Assembly: GCF_900111455.1 (NCBI RefSeq)
Contig: NZ_FOIE01000009.1
Span: 62,001 to 126,000 of the forward strand
Reading direction: 5' to 3'
Source of the DNA: Geodermatophilus poikilotrophus
GTDB taxonomy: Bacteria > Actinomycetota > Actinomycetes > Mycobacteriales > Geodermatophilaceae
DNA: 64,000 bases
This document shows, piece by piece, positions 47,975 to 56,760 of the stretch. Every line of letters begins with the position of its first letter. The first letter of the stretch is position 1. The notes below the pieces were generated by a model. The model saw nothing but the letters and a program-made list of their open reading frames with translations, ran no database searches and had not been told where the DNA came from. Position numbers and translations under genes: made by a program.

Positions 47975-49987
47975 TCACGCCACGAGCAGCTCCGGCAGGT
48001 CGCCGGTGTGCAGCACCACCAGTGTGCTCACCGCCCGGGTGAGGACGACGTAGAGCCGGTGCAGCCCGCGCGGCTCGGCCGCGGCGATCGCGGCGGGGTC
48101 CACCACGACGACCGCGTCGAACTCCAGCCCCTTCGCCAGCGTGGCCGGGACGACGGCCAGCAGCCCCGCGTCGCCGTCCTCCCCGAGGACCGACGCGGGC
48201 AGCCCGGCGGCGACCAGCGCACCGGTCACCTCGGCCACGGCGGCGTCGGCGCAGACCACCCCGATCGAGCCCGGCGTGGCCGCGAGCTCGCGCACCACGT
48301 CGGGCAGCGGGCCGTCCGGCCGGACGCGCAGCGACCCCGTTCCGCGGCGCACCGCCGTGGCGACCGGCAGCCCGGGCGCGATCGCCGGCAGCAGCCGGTT
48401 GGCGTACTCGAGCACCTCGCCGGGCACCCGGTAGCCGCGGGTGAGCGGCCGCACGGCGGTCTCCGGCCGCCCCAGACCCGCGAGCGTGCGGCTCCAGTCG
48501 GCCGCCGACCACGGGCTGGTGGCCTGCGCGAGGTCGCCCAGCACGGTGAGCGACCCGGCGGCCAGGCGACGGGCGATCGCGCGGCACTGCATGGGTGAGA
48601 GGTCCTGCGCCTCGTCGACGACCACGTGCCCGTAACCGGCACTGCGCTCCAGCAGCCCGGCGACCTCGTCGACCAGCACCGCGTCGGCCTCGGTCCAGGG
48701 AGCGCCGCGCAGCGGGCCGGCCGGGCGGAGGAGCAGCGCCTGCTCGCCGTCGTCGAGCACGCCGCGGGCCGCCCGCGCCAGGACGGCGGGGTCGGTGAGC
48801 AGGGCGTGCACCAGCTCCGCGGCGTCCCGGGCCGGCCACACCGCGTCGCAGAACGCGCGCACCTCCGGGCTGCGGGCCGCCCGGCGGGTCTCGGCGTCGG
48901 TGGGGCTGCCGCCGGCGGCCTCGGCCTGCCGTCGGGCGTCCTCGGCCAGCAACATCGCCAGCCGCTCCCGTCCGGCGGCGTGGTGCAGCACCTGCTGGTC
49001 GTCGCCGGCCCGGCCGCGGCGGCGCAGGTCGTCGACGTACCGCTTCAGCCGCTCCACCGGCACGCGCCGACGGCGCCCGGTCATCGGCACCTGGACGTCG
49101 TCCGCCGGCTTGGTGATCGAGCCCCACAGGGCGCGGTGCAGCACCTCGGCCATGCGGGCGTCGCCCTTGAGGACGGCGACCCCGGGGGCGTCCGTGCCGC
49201 GCACCGGCACCCGGGCGGTCAGCTCGGCGACGGTGGTCTGGTCGACGTCGACCTCGCCGAGGGTGGGCAGCACCTGCTCGATGTAGCGCAGGAACGCGCG
49301 GTTGGGTCCCACGACGAGGACGCCGGTGCGGGCCAGCTGGCCGCCGTGGGTGTAGAGCAGGTAGGCCGCGCGGTGCAGGCCGACGGCGGTCTTCCCGGTG
49401 CCCGGAGCGCCCTGCACGCAGATCGACTCGGCCAGCGGCGCCCGCACGATGGCGTCCTGCTCGGGCTGGATGGTGGCCACGATGTCGCGCATCGGCCCGG
49501 AGCGCGGGCGCTCGATCTCCTGCTCGAGCAGCCTGCTGGAGGCGGCGTCCCCCACCCCGAGCAGCTCGTCCTCGTAGCTGGTGAGCTCCCCGCCGGCGAA
49601 GCCGAAGCGGCGGCGGCGCACCAGGCCCTGCGGATCGGCGGCGCTGGCCTGGTAGAACGGCCGGCTCATCGGCGCCCGCCAGTCGATGACGACCGGGGTG
49701 CCGTCGGTGTCGCGCACGTGCCGGCGACCGATGTGGAAGGTCTCGACGCCGGTGTCGGTGCGGCCGAAGAACGGCGGGACGCCCGGGTCGGCGGCCAGCG
49801 CCCGCAGCCGATCGGCACGGGCGGCGCCGAGCCGCTCGGACGCCCAGGCGTCGACGCCGGCGTCGACGACGGCGGAGGTGGCCGCGCGCATGGCGGTCAG
49901 GCAGTCGGCCGCGTGCGCCAGGTGGGCGCGCTCGGCGGTCAGCACGGGGTCGGAGGCGACGGTCGTCTCGCGCATCGCGGAGGACAC
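47975..49987 (-). CDS. HelD-like UvrD/Rep-family ATPase
   Basis: A 670-residue superfamily 1 ATPase with an N-terminal coiled coil (about 15-75), DTGVETFHIGRRHVRDTDGTPVVIDWRAPMSRPFYQAS, Walker A ICVQGAPGTGKTAVGLHRAAYLLY, Walker B VVVDEAQDLSPMQCRAI and late motif LYVVLTRAVSTLVVLH. This layout matches HelD factors, which bind RNA polymerase, free stalled complexes and, in some actinobacteria, protect against rifamycins. A canonical helicase role is less likely because of the N-terminal arm. The start is GTG 49987 or ATG 49975. It is divergent from the dehydrogenase gene. Confidence 0.86.
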   Translation of the reverse strand: MSSAMRETTVASDPVLTAERAHLAHAADCLTAMRAATSAVVDAGVDAWASERLGAARADRLRALAADPGVPPFFGRTDTGVETFHIGRRHVRDTDGTPVVIDWRAPMSRPFYQASAADPQGLVRRRRFGFAGGELTSYEDELLGVGDAASSRLLEQEIERPRSGPMRDIVATIQPEQDAIVRAPLAESICVQGAPGTGKTAVGLHRAAYLLYTHGGQLARTGVLVVGPNRAFLRYIEQVLPTLGEVDVDQTTVAELTARVPVRGTDAPGVAVLKGDARMAEVLHRALWGSITKPADDVQVPMTGRRRRVPVERLKRYVDDLRRRGRAGDDQQVLHHAAGRERLAMLLAEDARRQAEAAGGSPTDAETRRAARSPEVRAFCDAVWPARDAAELVHALLTDPAVLARAARGVLDDGEQALLLRPAGPLRGAPWTEADAVLVDEVAGLLERSAGYGHVVVDEAQDLSPMQCRAIARRLAAGSLTVLGDLAQATSPWSAADWSRTLAGLGRPETAVRPLTRGYRVPGEVLEYANRLLPAIAPGLPVATAVRRGTGSLRVRPDGPLPDVVRELAATPGSIGVVCADAAVAEVTGALVAAGLPASVLGEDGDAGLLAVVPATLAKGLEFDAVVVVDPAAIAAAEPRGLHRLYVVLTRAVSTLVVLHTGDLPELLVA

Positions 49988-50032
49988 GGTCGGTGGACGT
50001 TACGCGCGCTCCTGGGCGGGGAGGAAGGGGTC

Positions 50033-51043
50033 ATGCCCGAGACGATGCTCGCCGGACGGTTGGACGTGCGCACCCGCGACTTCGCGGTCGAGGAGGTGCC
50101 CAAGCCCTCCCCCGGCCCCGGCGAGGTGCTGGTCCGGGTGGCTGCCGCCGGCATCTGCCTGTCCGACGTCCACCTCATCGAGGGCCAGCTCAGCCCGCTG
50201 TTCCTCGCCGGCGACGCGGTGACCCTCGGCCACGAGGTGGCCGGCACCGTCGCCGAGTTGGGGGACGGCGTGACCGGCGCGACCGTGGGGCAGCGGGTGC
50301 TGCTGCAGGCCGGCGAGGAGAGGGACGGCTGGGTGCACACCCGGGGTGTCGACTACGACGGGGGCTGGGCCGAGTACGCGCTGGCCACGGTCGGCACGCT
50401 GGTGCCGGTGCCGGACGGGATGCCGCTGGAGCAGGCCTGCATCGTGCCGGACGCGGTCTCCACGCCGTGGGCCTCGATCGTGCGCACCGCGGGCGTCCGG
50501 GCCGGTCAGCCGGTCGGCGTCTGGGGCATCGGCGGCCTGGGCGCGCACGCCGTGCAGCTGCTGCGGCTGGCCGGGGCGGCACCGATCGTGGCCGTCGACC
50601 CGGTGCCCGCCGCGCGCGAGCGGGCGCTCGCCTTCGGCGCCGACCTCGCCCTCGACCCGGCGGACGACGTCGCCGCGCGGGTGCGGGAGCTGACCGGCGG
50701 TGCCGGGCTGGCGCACGCCTTCGACTTCGCCGGGGTGGCGCAGGTGCGCGAGCAGGCGGTGCGGACGCTGGAGCGCGACGGCGCCCTGGTCCTCGTCGGG
50801 CTCACCGACCAGCCGCTGACCATCCGCAACGGCACTCAGTTCAGCTACTTCGGCCAGCGGGTCCTCGGCCACTACGGCTCCGAACCCGCGCACGTGCAGG
50901 AGCTGGTGTCCCTGGTCCGGCACGGCCGGCTGGACCTCTCCCGGTCGATCTCGGGCACGCTGCCGCTGACCGAGGCCGCCCGCGGTGTGGAGATGCTCGC
51001 GCGCAAGGAGGGCGACCCGATCCGTCTCGTGCTCACGCCGTGA
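50033..51043 (+). CDS. zinc-type alcohol dehydrogenase (MDR family)
   Basis: A 336-residue MDR dehydrogenase with catalytic-site motifs GICLSDVHL (Cys) and TLGHEVAGTV (His, Glu) and the NAD fold VGVWGIGGLGAHAVQLLRLAG. The structural-zinc lobe with its four Cys is missing: the stretch VLLQAGEERDGWVHTRGVDYDGG replaces it. Only a catalytic zinc is expected. The substrate is unknown; homologues oxidise varied alcohols. A GAGGAAGGGG ribosome site precedes the ATG. A long hairpin follows the stop. Confidence 0.85.
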   Translation: MPETMLAGRLDVRTRDFAVEEVPKPSPGPGEVLVRVAAAGICLSDVHLIEGQLSPLFLAGDAVTLGHEVAGTVAELGDGVTGATVGQRVLLQAGEERDGWVHTRGVDYDGGWAEYALATVGTLVPVPDGMPLEQACIVPDAVSTPWASIVRTAGVRAGQPVGVWGIGGLGAHAVQLLRLAGAAPIVAVDPVPAARERALAFGADLALDPADDVAARVRELTGGAGLAHAFDFAGVAQVREQAVRTLERDGALVLVGLTDQPLTIRNGTQFSYFGQRVLGHYGSEPAHVQELVSLVRHGRLDLSRSISGTLPLTEAARGVEMLARKEGDPIRLVLTP

Positions 51044-51052
51044 GGTGTCCGG

Positions 51053-51117
51053 CCGTGATCATCGGCGGGTGGTCGCCCGACACGCTGCGAGCGACCACCG
51101 CACGCCGATGATCACGG
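51053..51117. terminator. 24-bp stem hairpin between convergent genes
   Basis: A two-part stem: CCGTGATCATCGGCG pairs with CGCCGATGATCACGG and GGTGGTCGC with GCGACCACC, with a 3-base bulge and 14-base loop. The stop codon of the convergent acVLRF1 gene (51112-51114) lies inside one arm. A probable bidirectional terminator. Confidence 0.75.
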
Positions 51118-51807
51118 GGGCGACCGCTCGCCCGGCTCCACGATGTGGACCTCGACCGCGCGGAACTGCGCCGGGGTCTCCAGCAGCACCGCCTTCGTCG
51201 GGTCGCCCACCTCCAGCGCCGGCCCGCGGCGCAGCGCGGCCAGCGCCCGCAGCCGCGGGTCGGCCAGGACGTCGTCCACCAGGCCGCGGTCACCGCCGGT
51301 GAACAGCGCCTCGACCTCGCCGGCGTGGGGCAGCAGCACCCGGACGGCGGTCTCGACCGCGGCACCCACCACCGCGTCGGTCTGGTGGGCCCGCCGCCGG
51401 GCGAAGCGCTGCTGCGACCAGCCGCCGGCCGCCGTCCGCCCCTGGACCTGGCGCGCGTCGACCTTGGAGACCACCAGGTCCCCGCCGTCGAACACCCCGA
51501 CCGCCCACCGTCCGCGGCGGACGAGCAGGACGGCGGCGCGGTGCGGCACGCGGACGGCCGCGGTGAACGAGGAGAGCACCAGCGGGGTGGGTGGGGACGT
51601 CGCAGCCGGCCCCGGCCGCCACTCGAACGGCGCCCGCAGGGTGACCTCGGTGGTGTCCGCGCAGGTCACCCGGACACCGTCGGCCACCGGCTCGACGGCG
51701 TCGAAGGTGCCGTGCCGGCCGGCGACCCCGTCCAGCCAGCGCCCCAGGCGTTCGGGCGGGACGCGCAGCCGCCGGCCGCCGCCGGCGGCGGGCCGGGACC
51801 GGGTCAG
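51112..51807 (-). CDS. acVLRF1 family peptidyl-tRNA hydrolase
   Basis: A protein of about 231 residues of the actinobacterial VLRF1/release-factor-like family: LRVPPERLGRWLDGVAGRHGTF at the N-terminus, AVLLVRRGRWAVGVFDGGDLVVSKVDARQVQGRTAAGGWSQQRFARRRAHQTDAVVGAA in the middle. The GGWSQQRF loop is the catalytic element of VLRF1-type enzymes that release nascent chains from stalled ribosomes. No ATG, GTG or TTG exists between the previous gene's stop and the conserved N-terminus. A CTG at 51807 overlapping that stop (CTGA) is the likely start; the next GTG would remove about 50 residues. Confidence 0.75.
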   Translation of the reverse strand: MTRSRPAAGGGRRLRVPPERLGRWLDGVAGRHGTFDAVEPVADGVRVTCADTTEVTLRAPFEWRPGPAATSPPTPLVLSSFTAAVRVPHRAAVLLVRRGRWAVGVFDGGDLVVSKVDARQVQGRTAAGGWSQQRFARRRAHQTDAVVGAAVETAVRVLLPHAGEVEALFTGGDRGLVDDVLADPRLRALAALRRGPALEVGDPTKAVLLETPAQFRAVEVHIVEPGERSPP

Positions 51808-52232
51808 GCGCCGTCCCGGGTGGTGGGCAGCCCGGCCGCGGCCCAGGCCCGGTAGCCGCCGACCACGTCGGTGGCGCGGTGCAGGCCCAGTGCGCGCAGC
51901 GAGTCGGCGGCGAGGCTGGAGGCGTAGCCCTCGTTGCAGAGCACGATCACCTCGACGTCGTGCCCGGTGGCCTCGGGCAGCCGCGCGTCGCTGGCCGGGT
52001 CCAGGCGCCACTCGAGCACGTTGCGCTCGACGACCACGGCACCGGGGACCTCGCCGTCGGCCTCGCGCTGGGCGACCGGGCGGGTGTCGACGAGCAGGGC
52101 GCCGTCGGCCATCCGCGCCGCGGCCTCGGCCGGCTGGAGGCGGTGGAGGCGCCCACGCGTCTCCGCGAGCACCTCGTCGATGGAGCGTGGGGCGGGCGGG
52201 GTGCCGCCGGGCTCCGTCCTCGGCCCGGTCAC
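51804..52232 (-). CDS. rhodanese-like domain protein
   Basis: A 142-residue protein with a single rhodanese domain: GALLVDTRPVAQREADGEVPGAVVVERNVLEWRLDP, active-site loop VIVLCNEGYASSLAADSLRALGL with Cys nucleophile (CNEGYAS), and ATDVVGGYRAWAAAGLP. It probably carries persulfide sulfur in the cytosol. Both ends overlap neighbours by 4 bases (GTGA with the MFS stop, CTGA with acVLRF1), so the three genes are translationally coupled. Confidence 0.88.
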   Translation of the reverse strand: MTGPRTEPGGTPPAPRSIDEVLAETRGRLHRLQPAEAAARMADGALLVDTRPVAQREADGEVPGAVVVERNVLEWRLDPASDARLPEATGHDVEVIVLCNEGYASSLAADSLRALGLHRATDVVGGYRAWAAAGLPTTRDGA

Positions 52233-53443
52233 CGGGCCATCGCCGGCTCGGCGGCGTGCTCGGCCGGCACGTGCAGCAACCGCTGGGTGGCCGCGACGAC
52301 CACCGTGGCGACGGCGGCGGCGAGGGTGGCCACCCAGAACGCGGAGCTGGCCCCGGTGGTGTCCACCAGCTTGCCGGCGGCCGAGGAGCCGAGGGCGACC
52401 CCGAGACCCAGGGCGGTGCCGATCCAGGTGAACGCCTCGGTGGTGGCCGAGCGCGGGACCAGCACCTCGGCGAGGGTGAACGAGCTGATTAACGACGGGG
52501 AGACGGCGAGCCCCGCGACCACCACGAACGGGATCAGCAGCCAGACGTCGCGCACCAGCGCCAGCGGCAGGCTCAGCACCGTCAGCACGGCGAGGACGAC
52601 GACCAGCCGGTGGCGCAGTGGGTGCCGCCAGTGCACGCTCCCCCAGCCGATGCCGCTGGCCATGGACCCGAGCGCCAGCGCCGCGATGAGCACGCCGGAC
52701 AGCGCCATCGCGCCGGCCTCGTCGGCGAAGGCGACGAGCGCGATCTCCAGGCTGCCGAGGATCGCGCCGACGGCGGCCCCGACGACGAACAGCACCTGGA
52801 GTCCGGGCGTGCGGATGGCCGACGGGCCGCTGCGGGCGGCGTGCCCGTGCGGTGGCGGCTCGGTGCGGCCCTGGGCGGCGAACAGCAGGCTGCCGACGAC
52901 GGCGAGGACGAAGGCGGTGACCACCCCGGAGGTGGCGTGCCCGGTCGTGGACAGGAAGGTGACCAGCACCGGACCGACGATGAAGACGAACTCGTCGACC
53001 ACCGACTCCATCGCCAGCGCCGCCGGCAGCCGGTGCGTGCCGCGGAGGAGGTGGGTCCAGCGGACCCGGATCATCGACGCGACCGGGGGGATGCAGGCGC
53101 CGGCCAGCCCGGCCGAGGCGAACAGGATCCAGCGCGGCCAGTCCTCCTTGACCGCGGGCAGGAACACGCACCCCGCGGCCACGAAGACGGCGAGCACCGG
53201 CAGCAGCGTGCGGCGCTGGCCGTGGGTGTCCGCCCACCGTCCCAGCAGCGGACCGGAGATCGCCGTGGTGACGGCCCCGGTCGCGGCGACCGCCCCGCCC
53301 AGCCCGTAGCTGCCCGTCTCGGAGGCGATGAGCAGGACCGAGCCGAGCCCGACCATCGACAGCGGCAACCGCCCGACGAAGGCGGCCAGCACCATCGGCA
53401 GTGCGTGGGGCGTGCGGAGCACGTGCAGGTACGGGTTGAGCAC
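52229..53443 (-). CDS. MFS transporter
   Basis: A 404-residue 12-helix major facilitator. The first half has LLGRWADTHGQRRTLLPVLAVFVAAGCVF (the loop 2-3 motif is GRWADTHGQRR) and FIVGPVLVTFLSTTGH. An amphipathic loop with GRTEPPPHGHAARS separates the two halves. The resemblance is to small drug exporters. The substrate is unknown; coupling to a rhodanese and a ribosome-rescue protein gives no clear clue. The start is GTG. Confidence 0.83.
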   Translation of the reverse strand: MLNPYLHVLRTPHALPMVLAAFVGRLPLSMVGLGSVLLIASETGSYGLGGAVAATGAVTTAISGPLLGRWADTHGQRRTLLPVLAVFVAAGCVFLPAVKEDWPRWILFASAGLAGACIPPVASMIRVRWTHLLRGTHRLPAALAMESVVDEFVFIVGPVLVTFLSTTGHATSGVVTAFVLAVVGSLLFAAQGRTEPPPHGHAARSGPSAIRTPGLQVLFVVGAAVGAILGSLEIALVAFADEAGAMALSGVLIAALALGSMASGIGWGSVHWRHPLRHRLVVVLAVLTVLSLPLALVRDVWLLIPFVVVAGLAVSPSLISSFTLAEVLVPRSATTEAFTWIGTALGLGVALGSSAAGKLVDTTGASSAFWVATLAAAVATVVVAATQRLLHVPAEHAAEPAMAR

Positions 53444-53560
53444 GGATGGCGACCTGTCGTCTCAGGTGAGGGGCTCCGGTACGACGGACCACGCTAACCG
53501 ACCGGAGCAGCGGCGGCCCGGCGGCGAGGAGCCGGTCGCGTGCCCCGCCTCCGGAACGGC

Positions 53561-53604
53561 GCAGGGCCCCGCACCGGTCGCCGTCGACCGGTGCGGGGCC
53601 CTGC
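53561..53604. terminator. perfect 20-bp hairpin after pckG
   Basis: GCAGGGCCCCGCACCGGTCG pairs exactly with its inverse complement at 53585-53604 around the 4-base loop CCGT. It lies 34 bases beyond the pckG stop on the minus strand and about 120 bases upstream of the MFS start, and prevents read-through. Confidence 0.85.
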
Positions 53605-53637
53605 GGGACCGACTCCGGGGAGCCGGCGCGGCCGGCT

Positions 53638-55452
53638 CTAGGCGAGCCGGTGCTCCAGGATGGCGAGCTCGTCCCACATGGTGCTGGGGAGCTTGTCGCC
53701 GAACTTCTCGAACCACTCGGTGATCTGCGGGATCTCGGCGCGCCACTCGTCCTTGTCGACGGCGAGCGCCTTCTCCACCTGCTCGCGGGTCAGGTCCAGC
53801 CCGGAGACGTCCAGCGAGTCCGGCGTCGGCACGTGGCCGACCGCGGTCTCCTCGGCCGCCGCGGTGCCCTCGAGCCGCTCGACGACCCACTTGAGGACCC
53901 GGCTGTTCTCGCCGAAGCCCGGCCACAGGAAGCCGCCGTCCTCGTCGCGGCGGAACCAGTTCACGTAGAAGATCCGCGGCAGCTTGCTGGCGTCGTGGGC
54001 CTTTCCCGTCTCGACCCAGTGGCGGAAGTAGTCACCGGCGTTGTAGCCGATGAACGGCAGCATGGCGAACGGGTCCCGGCGGACGACGCCGACCGCACCG
54101 GTGGCGGCGGCGGTGGTCTCCGAGGACAGCGTCGCGCCCATGAAGACGCCGTGGTTCCAGTCCCGGGCCTCGCTGACCAGCGGGATGGTCGTCTTGCGGC
54201 GGCCGCCGAAGAGGATCGCCGAGATCGGCACGCCCTTCGGGTCGGTGTACTCCGGCGCCAGGATCGGGCACTGGGTGATCGGCGTGCAGAACCGGCTGTT
54301 CGGGTGGCTGGAGGGCTCGTCGCTGTCCGGCGTCCAGTCCCGGCCCTTCCAGTCGGTGAGGTGCGCCGGCGGCTCGTCGGTCATGCCCTCCCACCAGATG
54401 TCACCGTCGTCGGTGAGGGCGACGTTGGTGAAGACCGAGTTGCCCTTGTCGATCGTGCGCATCGCGTTGGGGTTGGTGTCCCAGCCGGTGCCGGGGGCGA
54501 CCCCGAAGAGGCCGAACTCGGGGTTGAGCGCGTAGAGCCGGCCGTCCTCGCCGAAGCGCATCCAGGCGATGTCGTCGCCGAGGGTCTCGACCCTCCAGCC
54601 CGGGATGGTCGGCTCGAGCATCGCCAGGTTGGTCTTGCCGCAGGCCGAGGGGAAGGCGGCGGCGATGTAGTAGGTCTTCTGCTGCGGGCTGGTCAGCTTG
54701 AGGATCAGCATGTGCTCGGCGAGCCAGCCCTCGTCGCGCGCCATGACCGAGGCGATGCGCAGGGAGTAGCACTTCTTCCCGAGCAGGGCGTTGCCGCCGT
54801 AGCCCGAGCCGTAGGACCAGATGGCCCGCTCCTCGGGGAAGTGCACGATGTACTTGGTGTCGCTGCAGGGCCACGGCACGTCCTGCTGGCCCTCGTCGAG
54901 CGGGGCGCCGAGGGAGTGCATCGCCGGCACGAACGGCCGGTCGGTGCCCATCGCCTGCAGGACGTGGCTGCCGATGCGGGCCATGACCCGCATCGAGACC
55001 ACGACGTACTCGGAGTCGGTCAGCTCGACGCCGAACATCGGGTTCTCGGCCTCGACCGGGCCCATGCAGAATGGGATGACGTACATCGTCCGGCCGCGCA
55101 TGCACCCCCGGTACAGCTCGGTCATGATCGACTTCATCTCGGCCGGGTCCATCCAGTTGTTGGTGGGACCGGCGTCGGCCTCGTCGACCGAGCAGATGAA
55201 GGTGCGGTCCTCGACGCGCGCGACGTCGCTGGGGTCCGAGGCGCACCAGAACGAGTTGGGCTTCGCGTCCAGGCGGGTGAAGGTGCCGGCGTCGACCAGC
55301 TGCTGGGTGAGCCGCTCCCACTCCTCGTCGCTGCCGTCGACCCACACGACCCGGTCCGGCGTCGTCAGCTCGGCCATCTCCCGCACCCAGGCGAGCAGCC
55401 GGGCGTGCGTGGTGGGGGCGTTCTCGATACCGGGGGTGGCCACTGAAGTCAC
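53638..55452 (-). CDS. pckG: phosphoenolpyruvate carboxykinase (GTP)
   Basis: A 604-residue GTP-dependent PEPCK of normal length. The PEPCK kinase P-loop is [14 protein letters not shown] with the reactive Cys, the metal/OAA region is [22 protein letters not shown], and [16 protein letters not shown] blocks appear as [28 protein letters not shown]. It turns oxaloacetate into PEP for gluconeogenesis. GTG 55452 has GGAG 6 bases before it. A GTTACA-N17-TAGGCT promoter lies about 120 bases upstream and a perfect hairpin follows. Confidence 0.96.
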   Translation of the reverse strand: MTSVATPGIENAPTTHARLLAWVREMAELTTPDRVVWVDGSDEEWERLTQQLVDAGTFTRLDAKPNSFWCASDPSDVARVEDRTFICSVDEADAGPTNNWMDPAEMKSIMTELYRGCMRGRTMYVIPFCMGPVEAENPMFGVELTDSEYVVVSMRVMARIGSHVLQAMGTDRPFVPAMHSLGAPLDEGQQDVPWPCSDTKYIVHFPEERAIWSYGSGYGGNALLGKKCYSLRIASVMARDEGWLAEHMLILKLTSPQQKTYYIAAAFPSACGKTNLAMLEPTIPGWRVETLGDDIAWMRFGEDGRLYALNPEFGLFGVAPGTGWDTNPNAMRTIDKGNSVFTNVALTDDGDIWWEGMTDEPPAHLTDWKGRDWTPDSDEPSSHPNSRFCTPITQCPILAPEYTDPKGVPISAILFGGRRKTTIPLVSEARDWNHGVFMGATLSSETTAAATGAVGVVRRDPFAMLPFIGYNAGDYFRHWVETGKAHDASKLPRIFYVNWFRRDEDGGFLWPGFGENSRVLKWVVERLEGTAAAEETAVGHVPTPDSLDVSGLDLTREQVEKALAVDKDEWRAEIPQITEWFEKFGDKLPSTMWDELAILEHRLA

Positions 55453-55833
55453 GGCGTCTCCATCCTCTGGGCACACCGGGCGGGGACCCGCCGGCGCTGT
55501 ACTCGTCCTGCTCAGCTGTCGTCCGGGCCGCCGGGCGCCACGGGCGCCGGTGGGGTCCCGGGTCCGGACAGCCTAACGGTGCGGACGACCACTGTAACCG
55601 TGAGAGATGTTACGTATAAGACGTCTACCTCGCGGGCCGGAAGACCCTGGTGGGGCTGCCCGTCGACCCGGCCGCGCGGACCGTGCACCGGCCTCCGCGC
55701 CGACCGTGGGGCCGTCTCCCGCGGCCCGGCCGACCTGGGTCGCGGCAGCCCACGCGGTGGCGGGGCGACCCCGGCGTCGCCGTCCACCCCGCTCGGGGGG
55801 TCCGCAGCGCGGGGACGCCCTCCAGGCGCCGGG
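55453..55833. other. 381-base intergenic region
   Basis: The part next to pckG (55453-55630) holds its promoter and an unusually A/T-rich stretch (55590-55625) with TTACGTATAAG. The rest, toward the SRPBCC gene end, shows no supported gene; short ORFs are Arg/Pro-rich shadows. Confidence 0.6.
55570..55598 (-). promoter_or_regulatory. pckG promoter
   Basis: On the minus strand GTTACA-N17-TAGGCT, predicting a 5' leader of about 110 bases before the pckG GTG. Confidence 0.5.
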
Positions 55834-56361
55834 TCAGGAGCCGGTCGACATCCCGTAGACCGGCCCGGCGACCTCGGCGGCGAAGTCCTCCCAGTCCCGC
55901 GGGACGGGCCGCCCGCCGACCTCGGCGTCGAACTTGTCCAGGTACCAGTGCCAGCCGGCGGCGAAGTCGGCGACGTCCGCGTCAGGGGCGAACAGCTGGC
56001 GGAAGCGCAGGACCGACCGGTCCTCCTCGGCCCACAGGTCCAGCTCGACGGACCAGTCGGCCTGACCGACCCACTCGACGACCAGCCGGCGCGGCGGGTC
56101 GCACTCGGCGATGCGCACCGCCTCGCCGGCAGGCTCGTCCTCGTGGGTCATCGTGAAGGTGCCGGCGCCGCCGGGTGCACGCTCGCCGTCGTAGGTGCCG
56201 ATCCAGCGGGCCAGCCGGTCGGGCTCGGTGAGCGCCGACCACACGTCCTCGACCGGGTCCGGCCAGGAGCGGCGGAACTCCAGGCGCTGCCGGCCGTCGT
56301 CCTCGGTGCTGACGACACCACGGCGGGCCATCGCGTCGGACAGGGCGTCCTGCTGGGTCAT
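55834..56361 (-). CDS. SRPBCC family protein (AHSA1-like), coupled to ArsR
   Basis: A 175-residue AHSA1-type SRPBCC protein: LEFRRSWPDPVEDVWSALTEPDRLARWIGTYDGERAPGGAGTFTMTHEDE, CDPPRRLVVEWVGQADWSVELDLWAEEDRSVLRFRQLF and AGWHWYLDKFDAEVGGR. It should bind a hydrophobic ligand in a helix-grip pocket. The ATG overlaps the ArsR stop (ATGA). ArsR-SRPBCC pairs are a frequent actinobacterial module in which the regulator controls the pair itself. Confidence 0.87.
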   Translation of the reverse strand: MTQQDALSDAMARRGVVSTEDDGRQRLEFRRSWPDPVEDVWSALTEPDRLARWIGTYDGERAPGGAGTFTMTHEDEPAGEAVRIAECDPPRRLVVEWVGQADWSVELDLWAEEDRSVLRFRQLFAPDADVADFAAGWHWYLDKFDAEVGGRPVPRDWEDFAAEVAGPVYGMSTGS

Positions 56362-56687
56362 GGCGTCCCTCCACTCCTGCGGGCCCGTCGGCCGCGGGCC
56401 ATCTCGGTGTCCAGTGCGTCGAACCGCCGGGCCCACAGGTCGCGGTAGGGCTCCAGCCAGTCGTCGAGCTCCCGCAGCGGGCGCGGGTCGAGCACGTAGA
56501 GCCGCCGGCGTCCCTCGACCCGGCTGCGGACCAGCCCGGCCTCGCGCAGCACGCGGAGGTGCCGGCTGATCGCCGGCCGGCTCACCGGGAACCGCTCGGC
56601 GAGTTCCCCGGCGGCCAGTTCCCCCCGTGCCAGCAGGGCGACCAGCTCGCGCCGGGTCGGATCGGCGAGGGCCGCGAGCGCCTCCAC
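56358..56687 (-). CDS. ArsR/SmtB-family regulator
   Basis: A 109-residue winged-helix repressor: ALAALADPTRRELVALLARGELAAGELAERFPVSRPAISRHLRVLREAGLVRSRVEGRRRLYVLD. No metal-binding Cys cluster is seen, consistent with the metal-independent group that pairs with SRPBCC proteins. GTG 56687 is preferred since it places the perfect palindrome (56693-56716) in front of the gene; GTG 56705 would add 6 residues and lie inside the palindrome. Confidence 0.86.
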   Translation of the reverse strand: MEALAALADPTRRELVALLARGELAAGELAERFPVSRPAISRHLRVLREAGLVRSRVEGRRRLYVLDPRPLRELDDWLEPYRDLWARRFDALDTEMARGRRARRSGGTP

Positions 56688-56692
56688 CCAGT

Positions 56693-56716
56693 ATGCGTAA
56701 CACACGGGTTACGCAT
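56693..56716. promoter_or_regulatory. ArsR autoregulatory operator (9-bp perfect dyad)
   Basis: ATGCGTAAC-N6-GTTACGCAT, 6 bases before the preferred ArsR start. It is AT-richer than its surroundings and overlaps the expected promoter, typical of ArsR-family autorepression. Confidence 0.7.
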
Positions 56717-56726
56717 TCGGCCAGGG

Positions 56727-56751
56727 GTTGGCGCGCGACCCCGCCGGGAAC
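56727..56751 (+). promoter_or_regulatory. SigB/SigF-like stress promoter
   Basis: GTTG-N15-GGGAAC, ending 9 bases before the ATG at 56761. Member of the recurrent set. Confidence 0.4.
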
Positions 56752-56760
56752 CGGAGCCGC

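Noticed and set aside
55640-55833. Possible small gene in the pckG/SRPBCC gap
   Set aside because: Open frames here are Arg/Pro-rich, lack ribosome sites and resemble nothing known.
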